44,288 bases of DNA from Clostridiales bacterium (GCA_012519195.1 JAAYQP010000189.1:1-44288); one strand, 5' to 3'. Numbered from the stretch's first letter, positions 1 through 9,268 are shown. Translations and numbers: made by a program. Notes: generated by a model from the sequence alone, not told the origin.

Positions 1-32
1 GTTTCATTGTCTTTTACGATAACATTTGACAT
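1..32 (-). CDS. rpsU: 30S ribosomal protein S21, N-terminal fragment (cut by window edge)
   Basis: An ATG at 30-32 on the minus strand opens a reading frame that begins MSNVIVKDNET and runs off the left edge. This is the characteristic start of bacterial ribosomal protein S21 in Firmicutes, a small basic protein of the 30S subunit that helps initiation. Purine-rich ribosome-binding sequence (GGAGGGAGG, then AGGTG closer in) precedes the ATG, and a strong promoter lies about 80 bases further upstream. Only eleven residues are visible, so the call rests on that N-terminal match plus the expression signals. It lies downstream of alaS in the same direction. Confidence 0.8.
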   Translation of the reverse strand, partial: MSNVIVKDNE

Positions 33-54
33 AGTCTCACACCTAACCTCCCTC

Positions 55-79
55 CAGTTGTGTATTGTGCTTACAACTG
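55..79 (-). other. Stem-loop abutting the rpsU ribosome-binding site
   Basis: CAGTTGT and ACAACTG form a 7-bp perfect inverted repeat around an 11-base loop. Its 3' edge touches the GGAGG ribosome-binding sequence of rpsU. It could modulate translation or mRNA stability; this is inference from position only. Confidence 0.35.
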
Positions 80-109
80 TTTGGGTCTTATTTGAATAGC
101 ACTAAATAG

Positions 110-137
110 ATTATAGCATATTTTTCATTTTCGTCAA
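110..137 (-). promoter_or_regulatory. Promoter of rpsU
   Basis: On the minus strand TTGACG (132-137) and TATAAT (110-115) are separated by 16 bases, a near-consensus sigma-A promoter. It starts inside the short alaS-rpsU gap, so rpsU can be transcribed independently of alaS. I see no U-tailed terminator after alaS, so read-through is also possible. Confidence 0.75.
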
Positions 138-169
138 CAGTTTTCTGTTTTGTCTAAATGATTTGACAG

Positions 170-2812
170 CTACTTAATCTGCTCTGCTAGCACTTCTTTC
201 GCCTTGGTAATTGCTGCATCAATGCCTTCCGCTGATTTACCGCCGGCCTGTGCCATATTCGGACGTCCGCCGCCACCGCCACCAACTAGGGTAGCCAATT
301 GCTTCACTAGGTTACCAGCATGAGCACCTTGATTCATGGCACCATCGGTTGCCATGGCAAGTAGGCTTACTTTATCTGGTGCTGTAGAAGAAGCCAATAC
401 AATAACACCTTCTCCTAATTTTTCTTTCAGCTGATCTCCTAGATTACGGAGACCGTTCATATCTAGTTCAGGAACCTTAGCAGCAAGGAGTTTAACCCCT
501 TTTACTTCCTCAACTTGGTTCATTACATCACCTAAGGAATTCTTAGCTAATTTACTCTTTAGGCTTTCATTCTCTGCTTTCAGAGCTTTGATTTCTTCTA
601 AATAGCTTTCAATCTTAGCAGTTAAAGAACTTGGCTCTGCTTTCGCAGCTCTAGCAGCATTGTGAAGTTCCTCTTCCAGTTCTTTATAATATGCAAATAC
701 ACCCTTGCCCGTTAATGCTTCTATTCTTCGAACACCTGCTGCAATACCAGTCTCTGATACGATCTTAAAGGCAGTAATGGCAGAGGTATTCCTTACATGG
801 GTACCACCGCAAAGTTCTTTGCTACAATCACCCATGATAACTACACGAACATCATCGGCGTATTTTTCACCAAAAAGAGCCATTGCTCCTTCTTTCTTAG
901 CATCCTCAATATTCATAATCTTTGTATTCACAGGAAGATTAGCTGCAATCTGCTCATTAACCATTGCCTCAACACCTTGAATCTCTTCTGGTGTCAATGC
1001 TGAGAAATGGGTAAAGTCAAAACGAAGACGATCTTCACTTACATAGGAACCTGCCTGTTCTACATGGCTACCCAATATAGTTCTTAGTGCTTTTTGTAAC
1101 AAGTGGGTTGCACTATGATTCTTGGCGGTATTATCTCTCTGTGTAACATTCACCTGTAGAGTAACCTGATCTTTCACACGGAAGATACCTTTGGTCACAG
1201 TTCCAACATGGCCAATTTTGCCTCCTTGAAGTTTAATCGTATCCTCTACTTCAAATTCAGCATCCGCTGTTTTAATGATACCGGTATCGGCTACCTGCCC
1301 ACCACTGGTAGCATAAAATGGAGTATCTTGTACAAGGATGGTTCCTTTTTGCCCTGCAAGGAGCTCTTCCACTAACTCGGTTTCCGTTGTTAATACGGTA
1401 ATCTCTGAATCATAGGATAGATGATCATAACCAACAAAATTGGAGGTGATTGCAGGATCGATCTGCTGGTATACGGTTTCTTCAGCACCCATATAATTGG
1501 TTGTACCACGAGCACTTCTTGCAGTAACTCTTTGTACTTCCATTGCATCTTTAAAGCCTTGTTCATCTATTTCAAAGCCTTTTTCTTCCAGGATTTCCTT
1601 AGTTAAATCGATTGGGAAACCATAGGTGTCATAGAGTTTAAATGCATTTTCACCAGAGAGGACTTTCTCTCCTTTTTCAGCCATCTCTTCTTCCATTTCG
1701 GAAAGGATATTCAACCCTTGATCAATGGTTTTATTAAATTTATCTTCTTCGATGGTAAGAAGCTTCAGAATATATTCTTTCTTTTCTTCTAATTCTGGAT
1801 AACCATCCTTCGATTCCTCTATAACTGTCTTTGAAAGTTCTGCAAGAAAACTTTCTTTAACGCCAAGTAACCTACCATGTCTAGCAGCACGGCGAAGTAA
1901 TCTACGGAATACATATCCTCTACCCTCATTGGATGGAATTATACCATCCGAAGCCATAAAGGTAACGGAACGAATATGATCAGTAATTAAACGAATGGAC
2001 ACATCTGTCTTAGGATCAGACTGGTAAGTAACATTCGCAATTTGGCATACCTTATCACGGATCGCTCTCATGGTATCGATATCAAAAATTGAGCTTACAT
2101 CTTGTACTACGGTTGCAAGACGCTCGAGACCCATACCGGTATCAATATTCTTCTTCTCAAGTTCTGTATAGTTACCTTTTCCATCACCATTAAACTGGGT
2201 AAATACATTATTCCAAACTTCGATAAATCGATCGCATTCACAACCAACATGGCAGTCCGATTGTCCACAACCATATTTTTCACCACGATCATAATAAATC
2301 TCTGAACATGGACCACAAGGACCAGCCCCATGCTCCCAGAAGTTATCTTCCTTACCCATACGGTAGATGCGGTCAGCAGGGATGCCGATCTCTTTATTCC
2401 ATATTTCAAATGCCTCATCATCCTCTTCATAAACGGATGGATAGAGACGATTCTTATCCAGTCCAACCACTTCTGTTAAGAACTCCCAAGACCAAGCAAT
2501 TGCTTCCTTCTTGAAATAATCTCCAAAGGAGAAATTACCAAGCATTTCAAAGAAAGTACCATGTCTTGCAGTTTTACCGACATTCTCAATGTCACCGGTA
2601 CGAATACATTTTTGACAGGTAGCTACCCGATTCCTTGGTGGTATCTCCTGCCCTGTAAAAAATGGCTTAAGTGGTGCCATTCCTGAGTTAATAAGTAATA
2701 AACTATTATCATTATGCGGTATTAATGAAAAACTTTTTAATACCAAATGTCCTTTACTTTCAAAGAAATCAAGAAACATTTTTCTTAGTTCATTAACGCC
2801 ATAGTTTTGCAC
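170..2812 (-). CDS. alaS: Alanyl-tRNA synthetase
   Basis: Charges tRNA-Ala with alanine and hydrolyses mischarged Ser/Gly-tRNA-Ala in the cytosol. At 880 residues it is the full family length. Class II catalytic motifs are visible (motif 2 region ATCQKCIRTGD...RHGTFFEMLGN near residues 63-95; motif 3 GMGLERLA). The editing domain keeps HSATH near residue 565 and CGGTH near 668, the zinc-binding set. The C-Ala domain ends with a six-glycine run followed by RP near 845. The start is a GTG at 2810-2812, preceded by GGAGG with 9-base spacing; no in-frame ATG fits better. It has its own consensus promoter just after the histidine operon and is followed by rpsU. Confidence 0.97.
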   Translation of the reverse strand: MQNYGVNELRKMFLDFFESKGHLVLKSFSLIPHNDNSLLLINSGMAPLKPFFTGQEIPPRNRVATCQKCIRTGDIENVGKTARHGTFFEMLGNFSFGDYFKKEAIAWSWEFLTEVVGLDKNRLYPSVYEEDDEAFEIWNKEIGIPADRIYRMGKEDNFWEHGAGPCGPCSEIYYDRGEKYGCGQSDCHVGCECDRFIEVWNNVFTQFNGDGKGNYTELEKKNIDTGMGLERLATVVQDVSSIFDIDTMRAIRDKVCQIANVTYQSDPKTDVSIRLITDHIRSVTFMASDGIIPSNEGRGYVFRRLLRRAARHGRLLGVKESFLAELSKTVIEESKDGYPELEEKKEYILKLLTIEEDKFNKTIDQGLNILSEMEEEMAEKGEKVLSGENAFKLYDTYGFPIDLTKEILEEKGFEIDEQGFKDAMEVQRVTARSARGTTNYMGAEETVYQQIDPAITSNFVGYDHLSYDSEITVLTTETELVEELLAGQKGTILVQDTPFYATSGGQVADTGIIKTADAEFEVEDTIKLQGGKIGHVGTVTKGIFRVKDQVTLQVNVTQRDNTAKNHSATHLLQKALRTILGSHVEQAGSYVSEDRLRFDFTHFSALTPEEIQGVEAMVNEQIAANLPVNTKIMNIEDAKKEGAMALFGEKYADDVRVVIMGDCSKELCGGTHVRNTSAITAFKIVSETGIAAGVRRIEALTGKGVFAYYKELEEELHNAARAAKAEPSSLTAKIESYLEEIKALKAENESLKSKLAKNSLGDVMNQVEEVKGVKLLAAKVPELDMNGLRNLGDQLKEKLGEGVIVLASSTAPDKVSLLAMATDGAMNQGAHAGNLVKQLATLVGGGGGGRPNMAQAGGKSAEGIDAAITKAKEVLAEQIK

Positions 2813-2848
2813 TTTGTTTTGCCTCCATTATTCATAAGTTTAATCATG

Positions 2849-2878
2849 ACAAGGGAATTCCAATTGAATTCCTCTTGT
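2849..2878 (-). other. Inverted repeat at the 5' end of the alaS transcript
   Basis: ACAAGGGAATTC (2849-2860) pairs with GAATTCCTCTTGT (2866-2878), giving a 12-bp stem with one bulged base and a 5-base loop. No T-run follows on either strand, so it is not a classical terminator. It sits at or just after the predicted alaS transcription start. It may be a 5' stabilising stem, an operator, or a remnant terminator of the his operon. Confidence 0.5.
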
Positions 2879-2880
2879 AT

Positions 2881-2909
2881 TGTATACGACAAGGTCTCTT
2901 ACTTGTCAA
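2881..2909 (-). promoter_or_regulatory. Consensus promoter of alaS
   Basis: TTGACA at 2904-2909 and TATACA at 2881-2886 on the minus strand are 17 bases apart (TATACAAT extends the -10). It lies between the hisIE stop and alaS and gives a leader of about 60 bases. That is too short for a T-box, and no T-box core sequence is present. Confidence 0.8.
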
Positions 2910-2919
2910 TTCGTCAGTT

Positions 2920-4233
2920 TTATTTTCTATGGGCCAATTCATTGGTGATGTCATTCCAATCAAGACCACATTCTACCATTAAAACCATCAGGTGATAAAG
3001 ATAATCCGCAATTTCATAACGAAGTTCTTCCATCCCCGGATTCTTAGCAGCGATGGTTATCTCCGTTGCTTCCTCTCCGCATTTTTTCAGTATTTTATCG
3101 ATACCCTGATCGAAAAGGTAATTGGTATAGGAACCATCCTTTGGATTCTTTTTGCGATCCAGAATAATATCATAAACATCCTGAAATACATGGAGGGGAT
3201 CCTCTTTATGATATTCCTTCTTCATTAGTTCGGTAAAGAAACAACTTTGATTACCAGTATGGCAGGCTGGTCCAATCTGCAATACCTTAGCAAGGATAGT
3301 ATCCTTATCGCAGTCGATCAACAACTCTTTTACATATTGGAAATGACCCGAAGTCTCTCCCTTCAGCCATAGGGTCTGGCGGCTTCTTGAATAATATGTC
3401 ATTTTTCCGCCAGCAATAGTCTTATTATAAGCCTCTTCATTCATATAAGCAAGCATTAAAACTTCATCCGATTTATAATCCTGAACGATTACTGGTATCA
3501 GATGATTGGCATCCACCTTAAAATCAGAAAACTTTAAAGTCGTTTCAAAGGTATTGACATCTACCCCATTTTCTTTCAGGGCGTACTTAATTTTCATAAT
3601 ATCTTTCTCTTCAAATAAGTTCGATGTTAGACCTATTACCTTTTCTCTTTTCAAAAGAGGCATAAGATCGTCTGAGATGAAATCATCTCTCAGAATAAAC
3701 TGTAAAGAAGAAGCTCTGGCACTCTCTATAATAGAATGTGTAAGTTCTTCAGCATTTATCAATACCTTAGTAACACCAGAGTTCACTAAAGGAGAAAACA
3801 TTTCTAAAGAAACATTTTCTGAAGAATTTTCTTCAGATGTAATATTTTCTTTCCCACTTATATCTAAAATGTTAGGAAGCGTCATCTCTATAATTATTTT
3901 ATCTTTACCAAATCGTTTTATCGCTTCCTTAAGTAATTGCTTATCTTCTAACAGTGTATAGGGGATTAAAACCGCAGCTGCACCTGTATAGAAAGCCTTT
4001 TTAACATCCTCAAAACGTTTACAATAGGTTCCTATAATAAATGGTATATCTACCTCTTTTGCCAGTAATTTTGCGAGTGATAGGAACTCGTCTCTGGTTT
4101 TTTCATCCTTTGCATAATTTATAATGATTAGTTCGTCGGCTCCGCTATAAGAATAATGCCTTGCCAGATTAAGAATATCACTTGCAATTTTGCCTTCTGC
4201 ATCTAGGTAGGGTATCAATTTTTTATATGTCAT
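2920..4233 (-). CDS. hisI: HisF-like domain fused to HisI and HisE (phosphoribosyl-AMP cyclohydrolase / phosphoribosyl-ATP pyrophosphatase)
   Basis: The enzyme carries out steps 2 and 3 of histidine synthesis. The 437-residue protein has three parts. Residues 237-335 are HisI ([22 protein letters not shown], zinc-binding Cys/His). Residues 340-437 are HisE (KCGEEATE and [13 protein letters not shown]). Residues 1-230 resemble HisF: they open with [12 protein letters not shown], keeping the cyclase Asp11, and continue with GADELI and a Rossmann-like repeat. The second catalytic Asp (130 in HisF) is replaced in IIIEMTL, and the GGG phosphate loops are lost. An ATG at 4231-4233, with AGGAGG 8 bases upstream and only 4 bases after the hisA stop, is a better start than the longer in-frame one inside hisA. 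It is the last gene of the operon. Whether the N-terminal part is structural, regulatory or simply relic is unknown. Confidence 0.9.
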   Translation of the reverse strand: MTYKKLIPYLDAEGKIASDILNLARHYSYSGADELIIINYAKDEKTRDEFLSLAKLLAKEVDIPFIIGTYCKRFEDVKKAFYTGAAAVLIPYTLLEDKQLLKEAIKRFGKDKIIIEMTLPNILDISGKENITSEENSSENVSLEMFSPLVNSGVTKVLINAEELTHSIIESARASSLQFILRDDFISDDLMPLLKREKVIGLTSNLFEEKDIMKIKYALKENGVDVNTFETTLKFSDFKVDANHLIPVIVQDYKSDEVLMLAYMNEEAYNKTIAGGKMTYYSRSRQTLWLKGETSGHFQYVKELLIDCDKDTILAKVLQIGPACHTGNQSCFFTELMKKEYHKEDPLHVFQDVYDIILDRKKNPKDGSYTNYLFDQGIDKILKKCGEEATEITIAAKNPGMEELRYEIADYLYHLMVLMVECGLDWNDITNELAHRK

Positions 4234-4237
4234 AGGA

Positions 4238-4966
4238 TCAACCTCCTGCGCTTTCAAACATAGTAACGGCCTTTTTAAGATCAATTCGATTCTCATAGAG
4301 TGCCTTACCAATGATAGCGCCGTATGCACCAATCTCCTGAAGCATTTCCAAATCTTTTAATGAGGAAATCCCACCAGATGCGATAATCTGCATTCCCGTC
4401 ACTTCTACCATTTCTCTAGTATGGTCAATATTTGGCCCTTGTAACATTCCGTCCTTTGAAATATCGGTATATACGATTGTTTTTATCCCGTATTGTTTCA
4501 TATCCATAGCCAAGGATACCGCATGATAGCTACTGATTTTCTCCCAGCCTTCAATCGCTACCATACCATCCCTTGCATCGATTCCTATGACAATACGTTC
4601 TGCACCGAAGATTGCTACCGCTTCTTTGATAAATGCTGGATCCTTTACTGCCTTAGTACCAATAATAATCCTGTCAATACCAAGGGCTAGCTTATTATCA
4701 ATATCTTTGATCGTGCGGATTCCTCCACCTACCTGGATCGGTATATTAATCTGGGCAGCTATGGTCTTAATAACCTCATCATTCACAGAATATCCCACTA
4801 GGGCACCATCAAGATCAACAATATGGATAAAGGAAGCTCCATCCGCTTCCCATTGTTTTGCTACACTCAGTGGATTATTGGAGTACACATAGGCATCCTG
4901 AAAATTGCCTTGTCTTAATCTAACGCATTGTCCATCTTTTATATCGATTGCCGGAAATAACTTCAT
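4238..4966 (-). CDS. hisA: ProFAR isomerase HisA
   Basis: Isomerises ProFAR to PRFAR (step 4 of histidine synthesis). The 242-residue TIM barrel has two phosphate-binding halves: [12 protein letters not shown] with the catalytic Asp at residue 8, VGGGIRT, then [23 protein letters not shown] with the second catalytic Asp, and ASGGISS. This is normal family length. The ATG at 4964-4966 has AAAGG 9 bases upstream. The stop codon nearly abuts the hisIE start, so the two are translationally linked. In most operons hisH precedes hisA and hisF follows it; here the 78-base gap before hisA holds no gene. Confidence 0.96.
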   Translation of the reverse strand: MKLFPAIDIKDGQCVRLRQGNFQDAYVYSNNPLSVAKQWEADGASFIHIVDLDGALVGYSVNDEVIKTIAAQINIPIQVGGGIRTIKDIDNKLALGIDRIIIGTKAVKDPAFIKEAVAIFGAERIVIGIDARDGMVAIEGWEKISSYHAVSLAMDMKQYGIKTIVYTDISKDGMLQGPNIDHTREMVEVTGMQIIASGGISSLKDLEMLQEIGAYGAIIGKALYENRIDLKKAVTMFESAGG

Positions 4967-5044
4967 CTTATCATGCCTTTCTTAACGTATATGCAATATA
5001 TATTTATATTGATTACCATTTACTATTCTTACTAGTTATATAAA

Positions 5045-5638
5045 TTAATCGATCGAACCTTTGGTAGATAAAACCCCTTGAACTCTCCCATCAAAACGAC
5101 AAGCTATATCAAGAGCCTTAGCAAAGGCCTTAAAGGTTGCTTCAATGATATGATGGTTATTGCTTCCGTTCAGCTTTTTGATATGTAGATTCATGCCAGA
5201 GGAATAGGTTAAAGCATAGAAAAACTCTTTAACCATCTCTGTATCCATATAACCAACTTTATCTACCGTAAATTCTTCATCAAAAACTAGATATGGGCGT
5301 CCGGAAAGATCAATGGCACAGAGAACTAAAGTCTCATCCATAGGTAAAATACAGGAGCCATAGCGGGTGATTCCCTTCTTATCCCCTAGAGCACTTTTGA
5401 TTGCTTGTCCTAATACAATACCGGTGTCTTCAATAGTATGATGGGAATCAACATATAAATCACCTTTCACAGATAACTTCATATCAAAGAAACCATGACG
5501 GCAAAAACTATCTAGCATATGATTAAAGAAACCAATGCCAGTTTCAATCTGTGAGTTTCCATTACCGTCAATGGTTAACTCAAGATGAATATCCGTTTCT
5601 TTCGTTGTTCGGTTAATTACAGCCTTTCTTCTGTCCAT
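5045..5638 (-). CDS. hisB: Imidazoleglycerol-phosphate dehydratase
   Basis: Dehydrates imidazole glycerol phosphate to imidazole acetol phosphate. The 197-residue monofunctional form shows the two Mn-binding repeats: FFNHMLDSFCRHG with HHTIEDTGI, and later SGMNLH with NNHHIIEATFKA. The ATG is preceded by AGGAGG at 5-base spacing. A strong internal promoter lies in the 171-base gap separating it from hisD. No histidinol-phosphatase domain is fused to it. The histidinol-phosphate aminotransferase and phosphatase genes are not in the window. Confidence 0.96.
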   Translation of the reverse strand: MDRRKAVINRTTKETDIHLELTIDGNGNSQIETGIGFFNHMLDSFCRHGFFDMKLSVKGDLYVDSHHTIEDTGIVLGQAIKSALGDKKGITRYGSCILPMDETLVLCAIDLSGRPYLVFDEEFTVDKVGYMDTEMVKEFFYALTYSSGMNLHIKKLNGSNNHHIIEATFKAFAKALDIACRFDGRVQGVLSTKGSID

Positions 5639-5732
5639 TGAATCCTCCTATCATGAATCAGTCATCCTTAATTACATCATCAAGTACTTGTTTATCACAA
5701 CATTCAGGTAACTGATTTATTTGGATATTTTT

Positions 5733-5760
5733 ATTATACCTTATGTGAAATATATGTCAA
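5733..5760 (-). promoter_or_regulatory. Internal promoter before hisB
   Basis: Minus-strand TTGACA (5755-5760) and TATAAT (5733-5738), both perfect hexamers, are 16 bases apart in the hisD-hisB gap. This would allow hisB-hisA-hisIE to be expressed separately from hisZGD, with a leader of roughly 90 bases. Confidence 0.75.
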
Positions 5761-5809
5761 TTAAGGAAATTTACGCTTTCTTTATTTGAATATTTATTCT
5801 TGCTTCTAT

Positions 5810-7102
5810 TTAATTTTCAAATCTAACCTGAATTGAATTCGCATGGGCGGTTAAGCCTTCAGCATTTGCAAATTTAACAATATCAGGATAGATTGATTCC
5901 AAGGCTTCTTTTGAATAGGAAATGATACTGGATTTTTTAATAAAATCATCAACACCAAGTGGGGAAAAGAACTTGGCTGTACCATTAGTTGGGAGTACAT
6001 GATTTGGACCCGCCATATAATCTCCTAAGGGTTCACTAGAGTATTCTCCAAGAAAGATTGCTCCTGCATTCCTTATTTTAGTCATGGTCATAAAGGGATC
6101 CTTAGTTAAGATCTCCAAATGCTCTGAGGCGATTTCATTGGCTGCTTCTATGGCCTCTTCCATGGTATCTGCAACCATAAGATAACCATAATTCTCTAAG
6201 GATTTTCTCATAATATCTTTCCTTGAAAGTTTTTGAACAACGCGACCGATTTCAACAGCGACCTGATCCGCTAGTTCCTCACTGGTTGTAATCAGTATGG
6301 AGGAAGCCAATTCATCATGTTCCGCCTGGGATAGCAAATCTGCAGCAATATATCTTGGATTGGCTGTTTCATCAGCCAGAACAAGAATTTCACTGGGGCC
6401 GGCAATCGAATCTATGCTTACATGTCCATAGACTGCTTTCTTTGCTAAAGCAACATAGATATTGCCAGGTCCTACTATCTTATCCACCTTGGGAATACTT
6501 TCCGTACCATAGGCCAAAGCAGCGATCGCCTGTGCTCCTCCGATCTTATAGATTTCTGTAACACCGGCTTCCTTAGCCGCAACCAAAGTACCAGCATAAA
6601 CCTTCCCATCCTGTCCTGGAGGAGTGGTCATAGCGATCCTCTTCACCCCTGCAACCTTAGCAGGTAGTACATTCATTAGCACGGAAGAGGGATATGCAGC
6701 TTTACCTCCAGGTACATAAACTCCAGCTGCTTCAATAGGAGTAACCCTCTGACCAAGGATCGTTCCATTCTCCGTAGTATCAAACCAGCCATAACTTTTT
6801 TGCTTACTATGATATGCCTCGATCTTTTCCTTTGCCTTTCGAATAACCGCCAGTAGGGAGGAATCAATGCTTTGGTATGCTTCCTCAATCTCAGCTTCCG
6901 TAACCCGGATCGTTTCCTTATTGATGACCGCCTTATCAAATTTTAATGTATAATCAAAAAGTGCTTGGTCTTTCTTTTCTTTTACATTCTTCAAAATATC
7001 GGCAACAATATCCGCATATTGATCGTATTGATTTGGGCTTCTTTTTAATAAGTTTTCTAATATATTTTTCTTTGTTTCGGAATTTAATTTTAATTTACGC
7101 AT
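5810..7102 (-). CDS. hisD: Histidinol dehydrogenase
   Basis: NAD-dependent oxidation of histidinol to histidine, the last two steps of the pathway. The protein (430 residues from this start) shows the family signature IGGAQAIAALAYGTESIPKVD followed by IVGPGN and SIAGPSE. It also has LLSQAEHD (zinc ligands), the catalytic pair in SEHLEI, and GDYMAGPNHVLPT. An ATG four codons upstream (7114) lies directly against the purine-rich AGGAAGGG, leaving no spacing, so the ATG at 7100-7102 is preferred. Overall length matches the family. It lies between hisG (90-base gap) and hisB (171-base gap containing a promoter). Confidence 0.95.
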   Translation of the reverse strand: MRKLKLNSETKKNILENLLKRSPNQYDQYADIVADILKNVKEKKDQALFDYTLKFDKAVINKETIRVTEAEIEEAYQSIDSSLLAVIRKAKEKIEAYHSKQKSYGWFDTTENGTILGQRVTPIEAAGVYVPGGKAAYPSSVLMNVLPAKVAGVKRIAMTTPPGQDGKVYAGTLVAAKEAGVTEIYKIGGAQAIAALAYGTESIPKVDKIVGPGNIYVALAKKAVYGHVSIDSIAGPSEILVLADETANPRYIAADLLSQAEHDELASSILITTSEELADQVAVEIGRVVQKLSRKDIMRKSLENYGYLMVADTMEEAIEAANEIASEHLEILTKDPFMTMTKIRNAGAIFLGEYSSEPLGDYMAGPNHVLPTNGTAKFFSPLGVDDFIKKSSIISYSKEALESIYPDIVKFANAEGLTAHANSIQVRFEN

Positions 7103-7191
7103 CCTGATTCCCATCCCTTCCTATCTAATATCCTCGTTTATCTTAAGTTGATGATTATTTTAGAAAAATAATGAATGTTTTAATATAAAAC

Positions 7192-7827
7192 TTATAAAAC
7201 TTTTTTTAGATCATTAATTATTTTGGTAATCCGTTCATGTTCCATCTTCATGCTAACTTCATTCACAACCATTCTGGCAGATAGATTGCAGATCTCCTCT
7301 AGAACGACTAAACCATTCTCCCGAAGCGTGGAACCCGTCTCAACAATATCAACAATTACTTCGGCAAGTCCTACGATTGGCGCTAATTCAATCGAGCCGT
7401 TTAGCTTGATAATCTCAACCGTTTGGTGTTTCTTATTATAGAAATAATCCTTAGCAATATTGGGATATTTGGTTGCAACTCGGATTAGTTCTCCATGATT
7501 GAGTAATTCTTTTGCTGATGGTGGCCCTGCAACACACATCCTGCATTTTCCCAAGCCTAAATCTAGGACCTCATACATCTTCCTACCTTCCTCTAAGATC
7601 GTATCCTTTCCAACCACACCAATATCCGCCGCTCCATATTCTACATAGGTAGGAACATCACTGGCTTTTGCGAGAAAAAATTTTAATCTTAAATCTTCAT
7701 TGATAAAGATCAATTTACGAGAAGCTTTATCTTTAATTTCCTCACAGGATATTCCGATCTGTTCTAAAATCTCTAAGGTCTTATATGCTAAACGCCCTTT
7801 GGCCAGTGCCATGGTTATATATCTCAT
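7192..7827 (-). CDS. hisG: ATP phosphoribosyltransferase, short form
   Basis: First step of histidine synthesis (ATP + PRPP to phosphoribosyl-ATP). At 211 residues it is the short HisG form, which lacks the C-terminal regulatory domain and works as a hetero-octamer with HisZ; hisZ is indeed the next gene upstream. Visible motifs are MALAKGRL at the start, [11 protein letters not shown], and the PRPP loop region [18 protein letters not shown]. The ATG at 7825-7827 follows an AAGGGCGG purine stretch. A 172-base gap separates it from hisZ; I see no clear promoter or terminator in it. Confidence 0.95.
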   Translation of the reverse strand: MRYITMALAKGRLAYKTLEILEQIGISCEEIKDKASRKLIFINEDLRLKFFLAKASDVPTYVEYGAADIGVVGKDTILEEGRKMYEVLDLGLGKCRMCVAGPPSAKELLNHGELIRVATKYPNIAKDYFYNKKHQTVEIIKLNGSIELAPIVGLAEVIVDIVETGSTLRENGLVVLEEICNLSARMVVNEVSMKMEHERITKIINDLKKVL

Positions 7828-7999
7828 ACCATCCGCCCTTTCTTACTGATGTAAATACAGATCTTTCGATACTGTATGACACCATTATTATTTTTATTAC
7901 ATATGCAAAGACTTCGTTCCGTGACGTGTACGAACCTTAATTTTTGCTCAGAAACTGTATATGATGTTTATAAAGCTAATATTAAATTTCCACAAGAAA

Positions 8000-9268
8000 T
8001 TATCTAGTTAGAAGCTCTTCGATGGATGCCCTTTGTTTCTTTCCACTTTCAGCATCAATTACAGTAATTTCAGTATCACTATTAAGATATAGGAAACCAC
8101 CGATGTTCATTCTTCTTGCATATTCAAGATAATCCTCGGTTGTATATAAGTCCTTGTGTTTTTGTAAAACCACATTCAATCCTTCTTTTCGAAATTGGCT
8201 AGCAAGAGAAATTGCTTGCTTTCGATACTTACTATCATAAAGTAACAAGGTATCCTCTGCTTCTGGTCTCTTTAAGAGTTTTTGCCTAGATAAAGCAAGC
8301 ATGAGTTGATCAATAACGATCGCTAGTCCAATTGCCGGACTATCCTTTCCAAATTGACCGACCAGGTTATCATAACGTCCGCCAGTCGCAATCGCCTCCC
8401 CGGTTCCATAGGTATAGGCCTTAAAAATAATTCCGGTGTAATAATTATAATGACTTAACATACCAAGATCGAAAGAGATATATTTTTCATATCCATACTC
8501 TGCCATAATAGAATAGAGTTCCTCAAGATGATTCAGTGCTTTCCTAGCACGGGGATTGACCGTAAGCTTCCTTGCTAATGACAAGATCTCCAGAGAACCA
8601 AAGAGCTCAGGTAGCTTTAAAAATATTTCTTTCAATTCTGCCCCTAGTTCCTTCTTTTGAATGATCTCTTCCACACCGAACATATTCTTACTTTCAATTA
8701 ATTCCCGTAAACTTGTAATCTCTTCCTCCTCAGTAAAGCCAGCTTCCTCGATCAATGCCCGAAAGAAATCAGCATCCCCGATCTCCAATTGGAATTCTTT
8801 TAACCCGGATTGAAGAAGGCATTCCATGGTCAGTGCAAGCATTTCTGCATCCGCATCAATGCTATTATCATTCATAAGTTCAGCACCCAATTGAGTAACT
8901 TCTTTCAACTTCCCTTGATAGCTAGAATTATTAATATAGGTATTTCCTATATAGCAAAGTCGGATTGGAAGACTTTCATCCTTAAAGTATTTTGCAACGC
9001 ATCTTGCTATGGAAGGGGTAATATCCGGTCTTAAGACTAAAGTATTTCCTTCTCGATCAAAAAATTTATACATATCCTTAGAAGATAAGGTACCACGTTC
9101 TTGGTTAAATATATCAAAAAATTCAAAGGTTGGTGTCTGGATGTCCTGGAAACCAAAATGCTTCAATACTTGGTGAAGATGTTGCTGTAGCATATGTTTC
9201 GCTGCACATTCCGAACTATAAAGATCTCTGACACCTTCCGGTGTATGTAACAATTTCTCCTTCATCAT
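8000..9268 (-). CDS. hisZ: HisZ, regulatory subunit of ATP phosphoribosyltransferase
   Basis: A class II synthetase-like protein related to HisRS that binds short HisG and confers histidine feedback inhibition. It has the HisRS-like core (TPEGVRDLYSS near the N-terminus, LRPDITPSIAR motif 2 region, and AIATGGRYDNLVGQFGKDSPAIGLAI near residue 300). It is 422 residues from this start. The adjacent short hisG decides in favour of HisZ over a true HisRS. Two consecutive ATGs (9266-9268 and 9263-9265) follow a GGAAAGGAAAAGG purine stretch. A longer in-frame start at 9325 is rejected because it has no ribosome site. It is the first gene of the his operon. Confidence 0.92.
   Translation of the reverse strand: MMKEKLLHTPEGVRDLYSSECAAKHMLQQHLHQVLKHFGFQDIQTPTFEFFDIFNQERGTLSSKDMYKFFDREGNTLVLRPDITPSIARCVAKYFKDESLPIRLCYIGNTYINNSSYQGKLKEVTQLGAELMNDNSIDADAEMLALTMECLLQSGLKEFQLEIGDADFFRALIEEAGFTEEEEITSLRELIESKNMFGVEEIIQKKELGAELKEIFLKLPELFGSLEILSLARKLTVNPRARKALNHLEELYSIMAEYGYEKYISFDLGMLSHYNYYTGIIFKAYTYGTGEAIATGGRYDNLVGQFGKDSPAIGLAIVIDQLMLALSRQKLLKRPEAEDTLLLYDSKYRKQAISLASQFRKEGLNVVLQKHKDLYTTEDYLEYARRMNIGGFLYLNSDTEITVIDAESGKKQRASIEELLTR

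Noticed and set aside
2107-2466. A 119-codon minus-strand frame inside alaS
   Set aside because: It is an out-of-frame shadow of conserved AlaRS catalytic sequence.
3506-3961. A 151-codon plus-strand frame opposite the HisF-like domain
   Set aside because: No ribosome site or promoter, and the opposite strand clearly encodes the fused His enzyme.
4234-4332. A longer N-terminus for the HisIE fusion, starting inside hisA
   Set aside because: The extra 33 residues read through the hisA coding sequence in another frame; AGGAGG and the HisF-like start [11 protein letters not shown] mark the ATG at 4231-4233.
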